This document shows, one piece after another, positions 20,529 through 35,174 of a DNA stretch of 64,000 nucleotides. Under the pieces are notes generated by a model, which saw only the letters and a list, made by a program, of their open reading frames with translations, did no database searches and was not told where the DNA came from. This DNA is from Palaemon carinicauda (lineage: Eukaryota; Arthropoda; Malacostraca; Decapoda; Palaemonidae): contig NC_090739.1 of the NCBI RefSeq assembly GCF_036898095.1, positions 57,307,590-57,371,589 of the forward strand, read 5' to 3'. Every line of letters begins with the position of its first letter. Position 1 is the first letter of the stretch. The translations under genes were made by a program, and so were the position numbers.

Positions 20529-21576
20529 AATAGGTAGGAATTGATGAGAGCCTCGTAAGGCGTGAATCAAGAGCAGAAGTTTTCCTCGTAGTCCTGAGGC
20601 CCCACGAGAAACGGCTCCTTGTTTAATGCAACGAGTCCAATAAGTATCAATGTTTGATCATGGGTAATGTCATCCACCTCCGTTAGCCTTGAATATTTTA
20701 TCCTATTCTAGTTAATTAATGAAAGACTCGCAGTATTAGCTTTAATGCTTTGTAGCCAACGTATTTACTGAAAGGTAACTGTAACCAATTCCCTTGCTTT
20801 CTTCTTCTTTCAGTTAGATAAAAGTAATATGCTACCAAATAATCTTAATTTACTGCTTAAGATTTAGCACCTATTCCCAATCTTATTAGCTCTCTTTCCT
20901 TACTCTGTCTACCTGTAGGCTACCCATTCTGTCTGTCTCTTTAGTTTGTCTGTCTTTTAGCATACAGACTTTTGTTGCTCATTTTTTGTCTATGGGATAC
21001 TCTCTTCAGACTTCAATAACTACTTAAAGTATTATTATCATTGCTTTAGTAATCACATAACAACATATCTGGACCAGTTTGAAGAAAAGGGTTATTATTC
21101 CTTCAGTAACTTCTTTCCCTGTGCACTCCAGGGATACGTAGCCTACATGCTAATGATATATATTTTCTTTTATCATTCAAGAAATAAACCATTCCATCAA
21201 ATACACAGAATGCAAGACCTGATTAGCATAGAAAATACAAAATTATCTACCTGCAATAATCTTAATTAAGATTATTAGCCATAATTTTATATGAAAATGA
21301 TGACTCAGTGAAAAAAAAAACTCAAGAGGAAAATGTTCTAACTTTTCGTGTACTCTTAGTTTTCTCTTAGTACAGCACTTTAATAAATGAGCCATGTACT
21401 TTTTTATTGGATTCCTAAATGAAATATTGGTTCAAGAGAAATCAACCTTCTTTAAAATGGTTAGGACACTTTTTTCGGTCCGCGGAAGAATTCGTTTCTC
21501 CTTTGAACTCAAAACTGACAAGAGGATTTGCACATTTCGAATATCAGTTAAAAACCTAAGATTAAAAGGTGTGATA

Positions 21577-21622
21577 ACAGTTTCATTATGAACTGTAAGC
21601 TTACAGTTCATATTGAAACTGT
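21577..21622. repeat. 46-nt near-perfect palindrome
   Basis: Two 23-base arms meet at AAG/CTT with 22 of 23 positions complementary and no loop. Each arm carries ACAGTTTCA and ATGAACTGT. The pairing stops abruptly at both outer ends. Confidence 0.9.
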
Positions 21623-22014
21623 CCTACCTTCCAGCTTATCCTTTTTTTGTTCTGCCCCTGATAACAGTGAATCTGCATATGTACCATAATACAACACTAA
21701 TAATCAGATTCTCGTGTAATCTTCAAACATTCATTGCTCAACAAAAATCTAATATTGTTGAAGTTCTTGCAATGGACACTGGATCGTAGTTGCAACTGTC
21801 TTACAATTGTTTACATCCTAATATTCCTTTTGACAATAGTAATCACAAACATGCATTATTACATACGTACATTAATGCTTGCATGTTTAGAGATTTCATG
21901 AATATTACCATCAAAACATAATACAAACCTATAAATCAAATAATCAAAGATTATAATTTTGTATTTCAGAAACATCTGGTTATGAAGCAAATATATAATA
22001 TTTATATTGGCTAT

Positions 22015-22114
<100 letters not shown>

Positions 22115-23128
22115 GGAAAGTATTCAATATGAACATGAGCATCTGCTCAAGTGTGTGTTGAATGAGGTCAGATTCAATATAAAGATGTGTGTAAAGAGTT
22201 TTGTATTACAGAAAGTTATAAAGTAGAAATTGCTCTGAAAGCCACTCTCTATTATCAAGATAAAGTGTACACGGGACCATGTGATTCACAGACATCCAAT
22301 CTGTGGTTGACGGAAAGTTGTTATGTCACAAAAACTGCATCAAATTGTACATGCATAAGGTTAAGAATCTACCAGTCTTCAGAAATAACCTTCACCTAAG
22401 TTGAAAGCATTAAAAAAATTATTTCTTCTGTAGATGCGCATTGGGTCAGAGATGTTGGATATGCTAATAATGACCTCAGAAATCTTGCTAACATGCTTAG
22501 CAGTGACATTTACTGACCAAGAAGTTAGAATCTTGCTGAGTCATCACTATTGCGATGGACTACTGATATCTTTCCAATGTAGAGGCAGACATGTCCACAA
22601 TAGTTTTTTCTGAAGCTTTTATCCAGTAGTGAACTTAATACAGTTGAGCCAAACTAGGACAATCAGGCTATGACTTCATGGGATACTTTCAATTTCCTCT
22701 TCAGCGACGAAGGTGTGCCAGAAAAAATAGTTGGATTCCTCCAATTACTTCCAAACCCTGTTACTGAGTATGCTAATGTTTACATAGCACTAAAGAACTT
22801 TCCAAATGTGTTGGGATAACTTAACCAAACAAAGGCGGCTGTTATTTATGACGAAGGTATGTACCATATTTCATGAGAAATAATGTTTTAGTGGCCTATG
22901 GAATTCTCAAATCTGGTATTGTTCATAGGTTTATTCCACATGATTCAAATACTGCTTGGGGGCATTAGAGGAGGAGCAGAGGGGTAGAGACAATCTGAAC
23001 TGAATGTGGCATATTCTGAGTGAAAATATGAAAGCAGTTTTGAATATATCCAACTATGTGAGTTCACTGAATGGAATGTATCCTCTAGCAGCGATGATAG
23101 AAAGCCGTGAGTTAATAGAGTTCTTCAT

Positions 23129-23162
23129 TGTGAGATTGCTAACTACACTTTGGTGTAATTAG
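23129..23162 (+). repeat. 5' LTR remnant (34 bases)
   Basis: It starts TGTGAGATTGCTAACTAC and matches 24942-24975 with one difference (gtgtaa against gtataa), then diverges abruptly into coding sequence. Confidence 0.85.
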
Positions 23163-24807
23163 GTATGCCATAATTGAGATTGAGATGGCTGCTGTACTTT
23201 GGGCAGTGAGGAAATGCAGTGTTTACTTGGCTGGTTTGCCTTATTTTGACCTGGTAGTAGACCATCGACCACTTGTTCCTATTCTCAATTCAAAACTTCT
23301 TGGAGAAATAGAAAATCCTTGACTGCAGTGTATGAGAATGAAACTCTGCAGATTTACTTTTGCTGCACGGTGGCAAAGTGGGAAATGTCACAGCATGCCG
23401 GATGCACTCTCTCGTTCACCAGTTCAGAGCCTTGTTGAGGACAATGATGTGCTGGATGATGCAGATCCATTGCATGCTGCTGTTGTATTGTCTTTATTAG
23501 CTATTTGTGAGGAGGGCATAAGGTTAGCACCTCTACGGGACCAGACGCTGGATAAGATTCGTGATGCTTCTGCACATGATGGTGAATATCTGTCATTAAG
23601 AGATGTAATAATGAAAGGATTTCCAGATCATAAGCATAGCTTACCAGAAGAGTTGCAAGCATACTGGGGAATTCGGGACATGCTTGCCATGGATGAGGGT
23701 TTGATAGTTTATGGACCTATATTTTTCATACCTCGCAGCCTGCGTAGTGAAACTTTGCAGTGTCTACATGATGCTCACCAAGGAGTGGACCGCACCAAGC
23801 GTCGAGCACGCCAAACTATATACTGGCCAGGGATTGACAGGGACATTGAGAACGTAGTGAAATCTTGTTCTCGCTGCCAAGAGCTATTACCAAGTCAGCG
23901 GAATGAGCCTTTGATGCAGGAAGACTTGCCAAGCCGAGTATTTGAGTCCGTGTCTGCTGATTATTTTCATATCTCTGGCAAGACATTTCTTGTGTACGTT
24001 GATCGCCTGTCAGGTTGGCCATATGTATCTTCGTGCAATGGATCAGCTTCTGCAGCTCAACTAGTTAGTTTGTTGAGGCCAATATTTTCAGACACAGGTG
24101 TGCCTGTAGTACTGAAAACGGATGGAGGACCCCAGTTCGCTTCGTCAACATTGCGGCGTTTCTTTGCTCGATGAGGGGTGGAACACCGCGTGACATCGCC
24201 CTATAATCCAAAAGCAAATGGTCATGCCGAAGCTACTGTGAAGATTATCAAGAAGTTGATTTTGACGACCACAGGAAATGGCAAGCTGGATGAGGATGAG
24301 TTCGCACAAGGGCTTCTTGAGCTCAGGAATACTCTACGGGATGACGGTAGATCTCCAGCACAAATCTTGTTTGGACATCCTTTGCGTTCCAGGATTCCGG
24401 CTGATCATCGTTCGTTTGCAAAGGAATGGCAACTTACAGCTGACGAATGTGACATACAGGCTAAGTACCTTTGGCAGCGGGCAAAGGAACGGTATGATGC
24501 CACTGCTAGACCACTCTCTAAGCTGAACCTTGGTATGTACGTGGATCTACAAGACCCTAAGACAAAGCAATGCGATAAACCAGGAGTTGTGGTCGGAATT
24601 GGCACGAGGAGGAATTACCTCGTGAAGACTGGGAGTGGGCGCATTTATTGGAGAAATTGGAGGTTCCTACGACCTCATCACCCTTTTTTGCCAGGAGACA
24701 TTATTTCTTCACCTATCTCGGTGTTGGGTGGCGAAGCTTCAGGATATGGAGATCGTAGATCACCTGCAACATCACCTAAGCCTGATATTCAGTTATCAGT
24801 TGCCTAA
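23163..24807 (+). pseudogene. RNase H end and integrase of the deleted LTR element
   Basis: It begins with RNase H sequence ('VVDHRPLVP', then 'MPDALSRS'), with a frame break near 23320. From 23332 comes the integrase: the zinc region ('LHDAHQGVDRTKRRA', 'CSRCQ') and the core with Asp in 'SADYFH', Asp in 'KTDGGPQ' and Glu in 'GHAEATVK'. A TGA at 24172-24174 splits the frame. Counting that codon, the Asp-Glu spacing is exactly 35, so the stop is a substitution, not an indel. A tail with 'PGVVVGIG...NYLVKTGSG' is the integrase C-terminal barrel. Confidence 0.85.
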
Positions 24808-24930
24808 CCAGTAAGACGTAGTGGACGTCAGACACGGGCACCAGAGAGTTTAGATATAAGATGGGACTCGAAATCATATACTAAATAAGGACCTTAAGAT
24901 GCCAGGTATCCTTGTATTACACCTGCCATC

Positions 24931-24941
24931 TTGGGGGGAGG
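24931..24941 (+). promoter_or_regulatory. Polypurine tract
   Basis: TTGGGGGGAGG directly precedes the 3' LTR. Confidence 0.75.
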
Positions 24942-25196
24942 TGTGAGATTGCTAACTACACTTTGGTATAATTAGTTGTATAACTACATACTGTATTTAT
25001 GCGTAACAATGTATTTATTATAATTGTACCTTTGACTCGAACTGCTGAGTACTGTAATCATTACTGTTTACCTATTACTGAAATCTACAATGTATATTTA
25101 GTTTCTGTTAAGCTGCCATACAGTTAAGTTTATATAATATATGAAATAACGAATTCTGTGTTCTCTCTTGCCATGCCATGAAACAGAAATACAACA
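24942..25196 (+). repeat. 3' LTR of the deleted element
   Basis: It runs from TGTGAGATTGC to ...AATACAACA; TTCAT follows. The length is 255 bases. Confidence 0.8.
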
Positions 25197-27539
25197 TTCA
25201 TGATATATGGAACAAACATGTAGAAAAGAACCCAAATGTAGTAAGGAATAGCTGAAGGCCTTCATTACAGTTTCTAGGAAACCAAGTAGACTTTGAGGAG
25301 TTCAAAAATATGAAAATAAAGGCAAATTGAGAAATTTATATTTTGGGACAACCTCAGTCAAATAGTATACCTGCTGCAAAATCTCATTTGAGGTGATGGT
25401 GAGGGAAACTGAATCTGCATCTATGCACAGGTCAAACTATTCTCCCTTTATTTGGAGTAGGCCTATTTGGTAGGGCAAACTATTTGTGATGGGGTTCATT
25501 GTATATCGAAGACATGAGAAAACATTCAGAAATAAATAAAGATGTTCACTAAACATTTCTGGCTGGGAACACAGTGTCTGTTTAAAGGTATTAGTGCTAG
25601 CATGTGCCTGAAACAAACAATCAATAGATTACAGAAAATTAATTTTGGTATTGCAGGAAGCTTAAGAAAGAAGCTCTTTGTAATACAGTGGGCACTGATA
25701 TACCATGAGATGTTGGCAGTAAGCAACACACACAGAGATCTCGGTGGTTCTAGGCCTTTTAACTTTGAGCCGATTGTAAGCCATGAATTAAAAATACCTG
25801 AAAATGGCGTAGATGAGAGAAAAATTACAGACATTGTTACATATGTATAATAAAACAGAAACCCATTCAATATAAAGAGAGGATAGAACAAAAGCTATAC
25901 AATATTTTCACAGGTGATAATTTCTGATGAAGCAACGCCATGGATGCTCTGTTTGAAAGACATGAATCACCAAAAGTATGAATAAAGCTCCACAAAAGAA
26001 AACAGTGCAGAAGAAGGTTAATATTCCTCAAAACACATTAAACAGGAAGTGATATGAGAAAGTTTTCAGCTATGCCCTTCTGCCAACTGATTTTCTAGTA
26101 AATGAAGATGGGCTTATAACAAAACCTGCCAAAAGCTCATTGACAAAGGAACTTAGGAAATCATTAAATGTCGAAGACTTTATCCATCTATCGCAATTGG
26201 ACTACAAGTGTGCCACAACACATGTTGTAGATATGATATCATACATCATAGGTACTATGACCAAGAATCTGACATCCTTTTGTAAAATTTTGTAAATCTC
26301 TGTGGAATGTAATCTACAGTACCTGCAAAAGCCCATTAAAGATTGACTTCATCTTTGACAGCTGTATAGAAGGGTAAGTAAACGACTCTAAGAGGTCTAA
26401 GAGAGCAACTGTCAGGGTCATCGAGATCAATACTTTGGATGAGTCAACATCATTGCCAGTCTGTATGGATACCTTCTTGGCCTCAGGATCAAACAAAACA
26501 AAACTCTAAAAACTTTTGTCTGAATGGCTAATGGAACAGCATGATAGTCATTGGTCTGATCTTATTCTAAGATGCATGAAAGGCTAATGGCTAAAATGGG
26601 CAAAAATGTGAACTTATCCAGAAAACCCAGTCTCTTCCCACAACTTCATCTTGGCCTTGAAGAGACATATCTAAGACTGATTCCATATGCATTGCAAGAA
26701 ACCAAATCTGTGACCAAAAGGTTTTGTTTGCTGTCTGGTGATCCAGATGTGCTTGTCTTTGCACATCACCACTGGCGTCTGCTGCACCAGCATGGACTTC
26801 CCCAATTCTGGATGAGAGCTGGTACAAGTGACTCTACTAGGTACATTTCTCTTCACACATTTACAGAGAAGACTGGGCCCCTTTGTAATGTATTGCCTGT
26901 AATACATACACTATATGGCTGTGGCGCAAAAAGCAAGTTTGGTAAGAATGTTGCATCTCAGAAAGCTGACCCATTTAGCTTCCTAAAAAGAATTGGACTG
27001 AATCCAAATGACTCAGGCCTTGATGTTACAATGGCGAAATCAAAAGCGTATATGATTTACGTTACAAAGCAGGAGTCCTTATGCTAAACAGCAGATAAAC
27101 TCAGATACCAGATATATCACCAAAGTAAGGCTGTGACAATCGATCAGCTGCCACCAAACTCGGCTTCCATTTTGGTGCATATTCGAAGAAGCCTTGATGC
27201 ATCAGAACTTCTCTTAATCCAAACCTGCATAGCTTCAGAGAAATAGATGGCTTGCTGATACCTGGTACTGCATTCACATGCTTCAATATGGCATCACCAT
27301 AAGACATAACTGCTAGAAGTCTGCATCCAAAGGATGTCATTGTAAGTGTCAATTAGCACTATGCTGTGTCTTTTGCAAATGTCAGTGACAGTTTCCAATA
27401 CATGAATCCCATTGAACTGTAAAAATACTGCATTAAACATAGGCATAGCTAGGGCCATGAGAGGATACATAAATGACAGTTATCATCTAAAATTTTAAAG
27501 TTGCAAAATTAGGGTTATAGCTAAAAATAACAATTAACA

Positions 27540-28494
27540 ATTAGCCATTAACAATTAACAAATGACAGATGACAAATGACAAATGACAAATGGTTAATGA
27601 TAAATGATAAATGATAAGTAATTATTAATAAATAATAAATAATAAATAATATATAATAAATAATAAATAATAAATAATAAATAATGAATAATGAATAATG
27701 AATAATGAATAATGAATAATGAATAATGAATAATGAATAATGAATAATGAATAATGAATAATGAATAATTTATTAATTAATAATCAATAATTAATAATTA
27801 ATAAATAATAGATAATAAATAATAAATAATAAATAATAAATAATAAATAATAAATGATTAATGATTAATGATTAATGATTAATGATTAATAATGAATAAT
27901 GAATAATGAATAATGAATAATGAATAATGAATAATAAATAATAAATAAATAATAAATAATAAATAATAAATAATAAATAATTAATAATTAGTAGTTGATA
28001 ATTAATGATAAATAATAAATAATAAATATATAATAAATAATATATAATATATAATATATAATAAATAATAAATAATAAATAATAAATAATAAATAATTAA
28101 TAATTAATAATAATTAACAATTAATAATTAATAATTAATAATTAATAATTGATAATTAATAATCAATAATTAATAATTAATGATTAATTAACAATTATTA
28201 ATTATCAATTAACAATTATTAATTATTAATTATTAATTATTAATTATTAATTAATAATTAATAATTAATAATTAATAATTAATAATTAATAATTAATAAT
28301 TAATAATTAATAATTAATATTTAATATTTAATATTTATTATTCAATATTTAATATTTAATATTTAATATTTAATATTTAATAATCTATAATTAATAAATA
28401 ATAATTAATAATTAATAATTAATAATTAATAATTAATAATTAATAATTAATAATTAATAATTAATAATTAATAATTAATAGTTAATAATTAATA

Positions 28495-28497
<3 letters not shown>
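27540..28497 (+). repeat. Heptanucleotide tandem array with block-wise variants
   Basis: The period is 7 bases throughout: aaatgac, then aaatgat, aaataat, gaataat, aaataat again, gattaat, aattaat, its reverse complement, atttaat, and aattaat again. Each variant forms a block of several identical units and mostly differs from its neighbour by one or two bases. No ORF. It runs into a short (AAT)n tract. Confidence 0.9.
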
Positions 28498-28535
<38 letters not shown>

Positions 28536-28708
28536 TAATAATAAAAAGAAAACTTTATTGTTACAACCACGGAACATAAGTGGTGGGTTATCCTTAAATC
28601 AGCACTCCTTGGTATAAAGTGTAAACTTAATAATAGCTCCTATACTTAAACCAGATATCTGTCACTCACTGCCCCCGCCCCCGCCCCCCCCTCCCCCCCC
28701 AAAAAAAA
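28498..28708. repeat. (AAT)n tract and C-rich run
   Basis: (AAT)n lies at 28498-28533. After unassigned sequence comes a C-rich strand (about 28672-28700, CCCCCG/CCCCCCCCT units) followed by A8. No gene. Confidence 0.8.
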
Positions 28709-28739
28709 GGCTGCATTTTTGGCTGATGTGTTTAACAGT

Positions 28740-30360
28740 TAGTAGAGTAATGAGAAACTCGATCTTCCTCATTCCCGTTTTCCTGAGGTTAAAATAACTA
28801 ATTTAGCTCTTCAGTCACCGTTAAATTGATTAAAACTCTCCTGATGGTCCTTGATGTTTATGAAGATGTAGAACCAAATTGTATTTTACTTTGTTTTTTT
28901 TTTTTTTTAGAAAGACTTGATTTCTTACCTCAAAAGTCATCTTTTATTTTCCACAAGTTAGTAAGTAGGGTTTTTTTTAAGTCGTCTTGGAGAATTGGTA
29001 ATGTTACTTCATAAATAAATGCATTTGTAGTGCTCTAGTTCACCTGATTAACGCCAAATTTACATTACTCCCATATTACTTAGTTTTTTAATGTGTTTTG
29101 GCAACACGTCTAAAAAGGTATGCTGAAGGAGATCATATGTTCCCTAGTATGCAACTCTGCTTTAATAAAGGCCTTGGATTTGATATTCTTCTTACAATCT
29201 CCAAAACTGAGGAAAAATTTCTTGATTATGGTCAGAAATTTCGCATGATAGGATTTGATTTTAGTGCTGACTTTGACAGTGTTAATCATGAGGCCATTGT
29301 TTTCAAACTTGAACAGTTGGGAATAGGTTGGTCTTTCTTAGCATCATTACTGAATTTTTTATTAACATATAGCAAAGAGTGGTTGATGGACATCATAGTT
29401 TATCAGATCTGGCGTTGCTGAATCCTTTAATAAAAGTCTACTTAAAATTAGTGCATGCTGTAAATCATTGGACATGAAACTGAACTATAAGAAAACTCAA
29501 AGTAAGATTATATGTAGGTCGAGGACAGTGACTCCGCAACATGCATATCATAATTATTTAAATATAAAAGATTCTTTTTAAATTATAGATGTGTTTCTTG
29601 ATAGTGAATTCACTTTTGAGAAACACATTTGGTCTTTCTCTTCTTCATCACACAAAAGATGAGATTCTTGAGAAAGTCTTAAAATTTTCGTTGATCAATA
29701 AATTCTGAAGAGTTTTAAATCTTTAATTTTCACTTGTTTCTACAATTGTGATCTTTTTTGGTCTTCAACTGCTGAATTTCATCTTAATTTGTTGGACAGG
29801 AACTTACGGTCCATTAACTTTCTTATTCGGCATCTTGATATTTATCTCTGGAACCGTCGGGCAGTTAGTTCTTTATGCATATTGCATAAGATTTTTCATA
29901 ATTCTGACCCTCTTTTGCATTCAAGTCGTCTCAGACATCAATACTAGGTGTGCCGTTAATTCAAGTAGTCATGCCTTCTCCATCATAAGGCTCAACACTA
30001 TAGAGTATTCTGATAGTTTTGTTCCAGCTGTAAGCAGATTGTGGAATAATCTTTTAAATTAGACAGTTGAATAGGTGGAACATCAAAAGTTCAAACTTGC
30101 AGCGAATGTTTTTATGTAGAACCGGTTGGCATAAGTCTCTCTTTATAGTTTATATATGAAAAATCTATTTTACGTTGTTACAGTTCTTAACATAGTTTAT
30201 ATTACTTTTTCATTACTTCTTCTGTAGCTTAATTGTTTCGTTATCTCCTTTCGTCGCTGGGGTATTGTTCCATGTTGGAGCCTTTGGTCATATAGAATCT
30301 TCCTTTTCCAACTAAGGTTGTAGCTTAGTTAGTAATGATACTACTACTAATAATAATATA
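28740..30360 (+). mobile_element. LINE copy B (jockey-like), degenerate
   Basis: The left limit is approximate. The segment 28990-29090 matches the reverse complement of copy D near 48650-48760. The RT part at 29098-29421 includes 'MIGFDFSADFDSVNHEAI' (first catalytic Asp). An internal deletion follows, with no catalytic YADD box. The C-terminal frame 29748-30062 has 'LNLLDRNL', 'SSLCILHKIFHN' style sequence and 'FVPAVSRLWNNL'. The 3' UTR (30063-30330) ends in a short TAA/ACT tail. Confidence 0.8.
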
Positions 30361-30710
30361 ACTCAAAGATCTTTGGGAAGAATAATGGTAGGAATAACAG
30401 TAAAAGACAGGAAAAGAGCAGCATTATACAGGATAAAATTAAAGAAAAAGATATTCTAGCAGCACGTAAGAAAAAGAAATAGACAGTATGACAGACGATT
30501 GCTGAATAAGAAGAATAACAGAATGGATCCCTAGAAATTGCAAAAGAAGCAGGGATAGGAAAAAAAGACATTGGATTGACAAACTAGAAAATTTTGCGTG
30601 AATACACTGATATAGGAAGATCATAAACAGACACTCGTAGAAGGACTTGTCTGAGGCCTTTGTCCTGCAGTGGATGATATATATCAAGCTGAAATTTGAA
30701 CATTTATAAT
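30361..30710 (+). pseudogene. RTE-type LINE, 3' end fragment
   Basis: Short frames read 'RSLGRIMVGITVKDRK', 'RHWIDKLENF' and 'EAFVLQWMIY', as in the C-terminus of RTE-type LINEs. Part of it aligns with 42972-43053, a piece of the nested RTE copy. LINE copy B ends directly before it, so B probably inserted into this RTE copy. Confidence 0.6.
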
Positions 30711-33861
<3,151 letters not shown>

Positions 33862-33949
<88 letters not shown>

Positions 33950-33953
33950 TGAC
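33862..33953. repeat. (AT)n microsatellite
   Basis: About 45 AT units. The RTE-type LINE starts directly after it. Confidence 0.95.
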
Positions 33954-34912
33954 TCATAAAATGAAGATCATTCAAACGACTGAACCAACCACATCCCATA
34001 CAGAAGAAGAAGCAAAACTTTTTAGGAAGATCTGGAGATATTTGTGACAAAACATAATACTCAGCTTACATTAGCTTTGAGTAATTTCAAGGCTAAAGTA
34101 AGTAAAATTCGAGAGGAGAATCAGCAGTAGGTAAATTAAGGGTGCCAACAAGGAATGACAGAGGAGATTTCCTGTAACATTTACTGAAAGAAACAATCTT
34201 AAAATCATGAACACCTTCTTTTATAGAAATTAACATAGAAAATGGACATGGTTAAGCTCAAATGGAGAAACGAAAATTGAAATAGTTGTTATTTGCATTT
34301 AAGAATTTTTAATTCATTTAAAGATGTAACAGCGTTAAACAAGCTAAAGTTAAGCGACCATAAAATAGTGAGAAGCAAAATTTGCATAGATATAAGAAAA
34401 AGAAAGAGAAAAGCTAATTCTAAAAAAAAGGACTCTATTTTAAGAAGAGAAAAATCTTATGAGTTTGGTTTAGCAATATAAAATAGGTACCCCCGGTTTA
34501 TGATGAAATGGAAGCAAGTAAAGAAGAAATGAACAATAATTTGACAAAATGTGTAGCCTATTGGAATCAGCACAAGAGATAGGTGGAAAAGTTCCTAAAG
34601 ATGATTAAGGAAAACTATCAGAAAACACAAAAAACTTGATATAGAAACGATCAGAAATGAGAGTAAAATCCAAGAGAGATCAAATATAATTATTAGTAAT
34701 ATCTAAAACAATAAACAAACTAAATACCTAACACATCCGTAAACACAAGCAGACCAAAAATGCGTAAACACTGTAGAATTGAAGAAGCATCAAATTAATG
34801 AAAAGAAGATTTGGAACAGGGTTCCAACAAAAATTTGCTTTGAAGGATGAAACTTGAAATATTATTAACAAAAGAGGAGTGATAAAAGTTGCAGATTTCT
34901 ATTCAATATCAT

Positions 34913-35174
34913 CATACATACATGCATATACCAAAGGCACTTCCCCCAATTTTGGGGGATAGCCGACATCAACAACGAAACAAAACAAAAAGGGGACCTC
35001 TACTCTCGACGTTCCTCCAGCCTAACCAGGGACTCAGCCGAGTTCAGCTGGTACTGCTAGGGTGCCACAGCCCAACCTCCCACATTATCCACCACAGATG
35101 AAGCTTCATAATGCTGAATCCCCTACTGCTGCTACCTCCGCGGTCATCTAAGGTACCGGAGGAAGCAGCATGGC
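34913..35174 (-). other. 3' UTR of the inverted LINE with terminal hairpin
   Basis: On the minus strand this follows the ORF stop. Near its end is a perfect palindrome (CCCCCAATTTTGGGGG, within 34943-34962), then a short tail of TATG/CATG units next to the target duplication. A 3' hairpin may be the recognition site of the element's RT. Confidence 0.6.

Larger units (their letters stand above)
23129..25196 (+). mobile_element. Internally deleted Ty3/gypsy-type LTR element
   Basis: TSD TTCAT stands at 23124-23128 and 25197-25201. Only the first 34 bases of the 5' LTR remain (23129-23162), fused directly to RNase H coding. The integrase follows, then a polypurine tract and a 3' LTR (24942-25196). 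Gag, protease and most of RT are gone. The ends fit an original full-length insertion that later lost its interior. Confidence 0.85.
22430..27350 (+). pseudogene. Decayed member of a multi-copy invertebrate protein family
   Basis: The best frame (26572-27087, 171 residues) has 'LSGDPDVLVFAHHHW', 'LPQFWMRAGTSDSTRYI', 'LHTFTEKTG' and 'LPVIHTLYGCGAKSKFG'. This matches, from memory, a family of large uncharacterised ORFs present in many copies in aquatic invertebrate genomes (pattern D.DVL.L..HHW, WM..GT.D..RYI, LP..H.LTGCD.TS.FG). Upstream pieces (22430-23123 and 25197-26570) read as earlier parts of the same protein with many stops. The LTR element 23129-25196 interrupts it. Function is unknown; its repetitive nature suggests it travels with a mobile element. 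Confidence 0.5.

Noticed and set aside
28676..28700. C-rich run as a G-quadruplex or telomere-like site
   Set aside because: It is a short irregular simple-sequence run next to a poly-A tract; not the arthropod TTAGG repeat and no further support.
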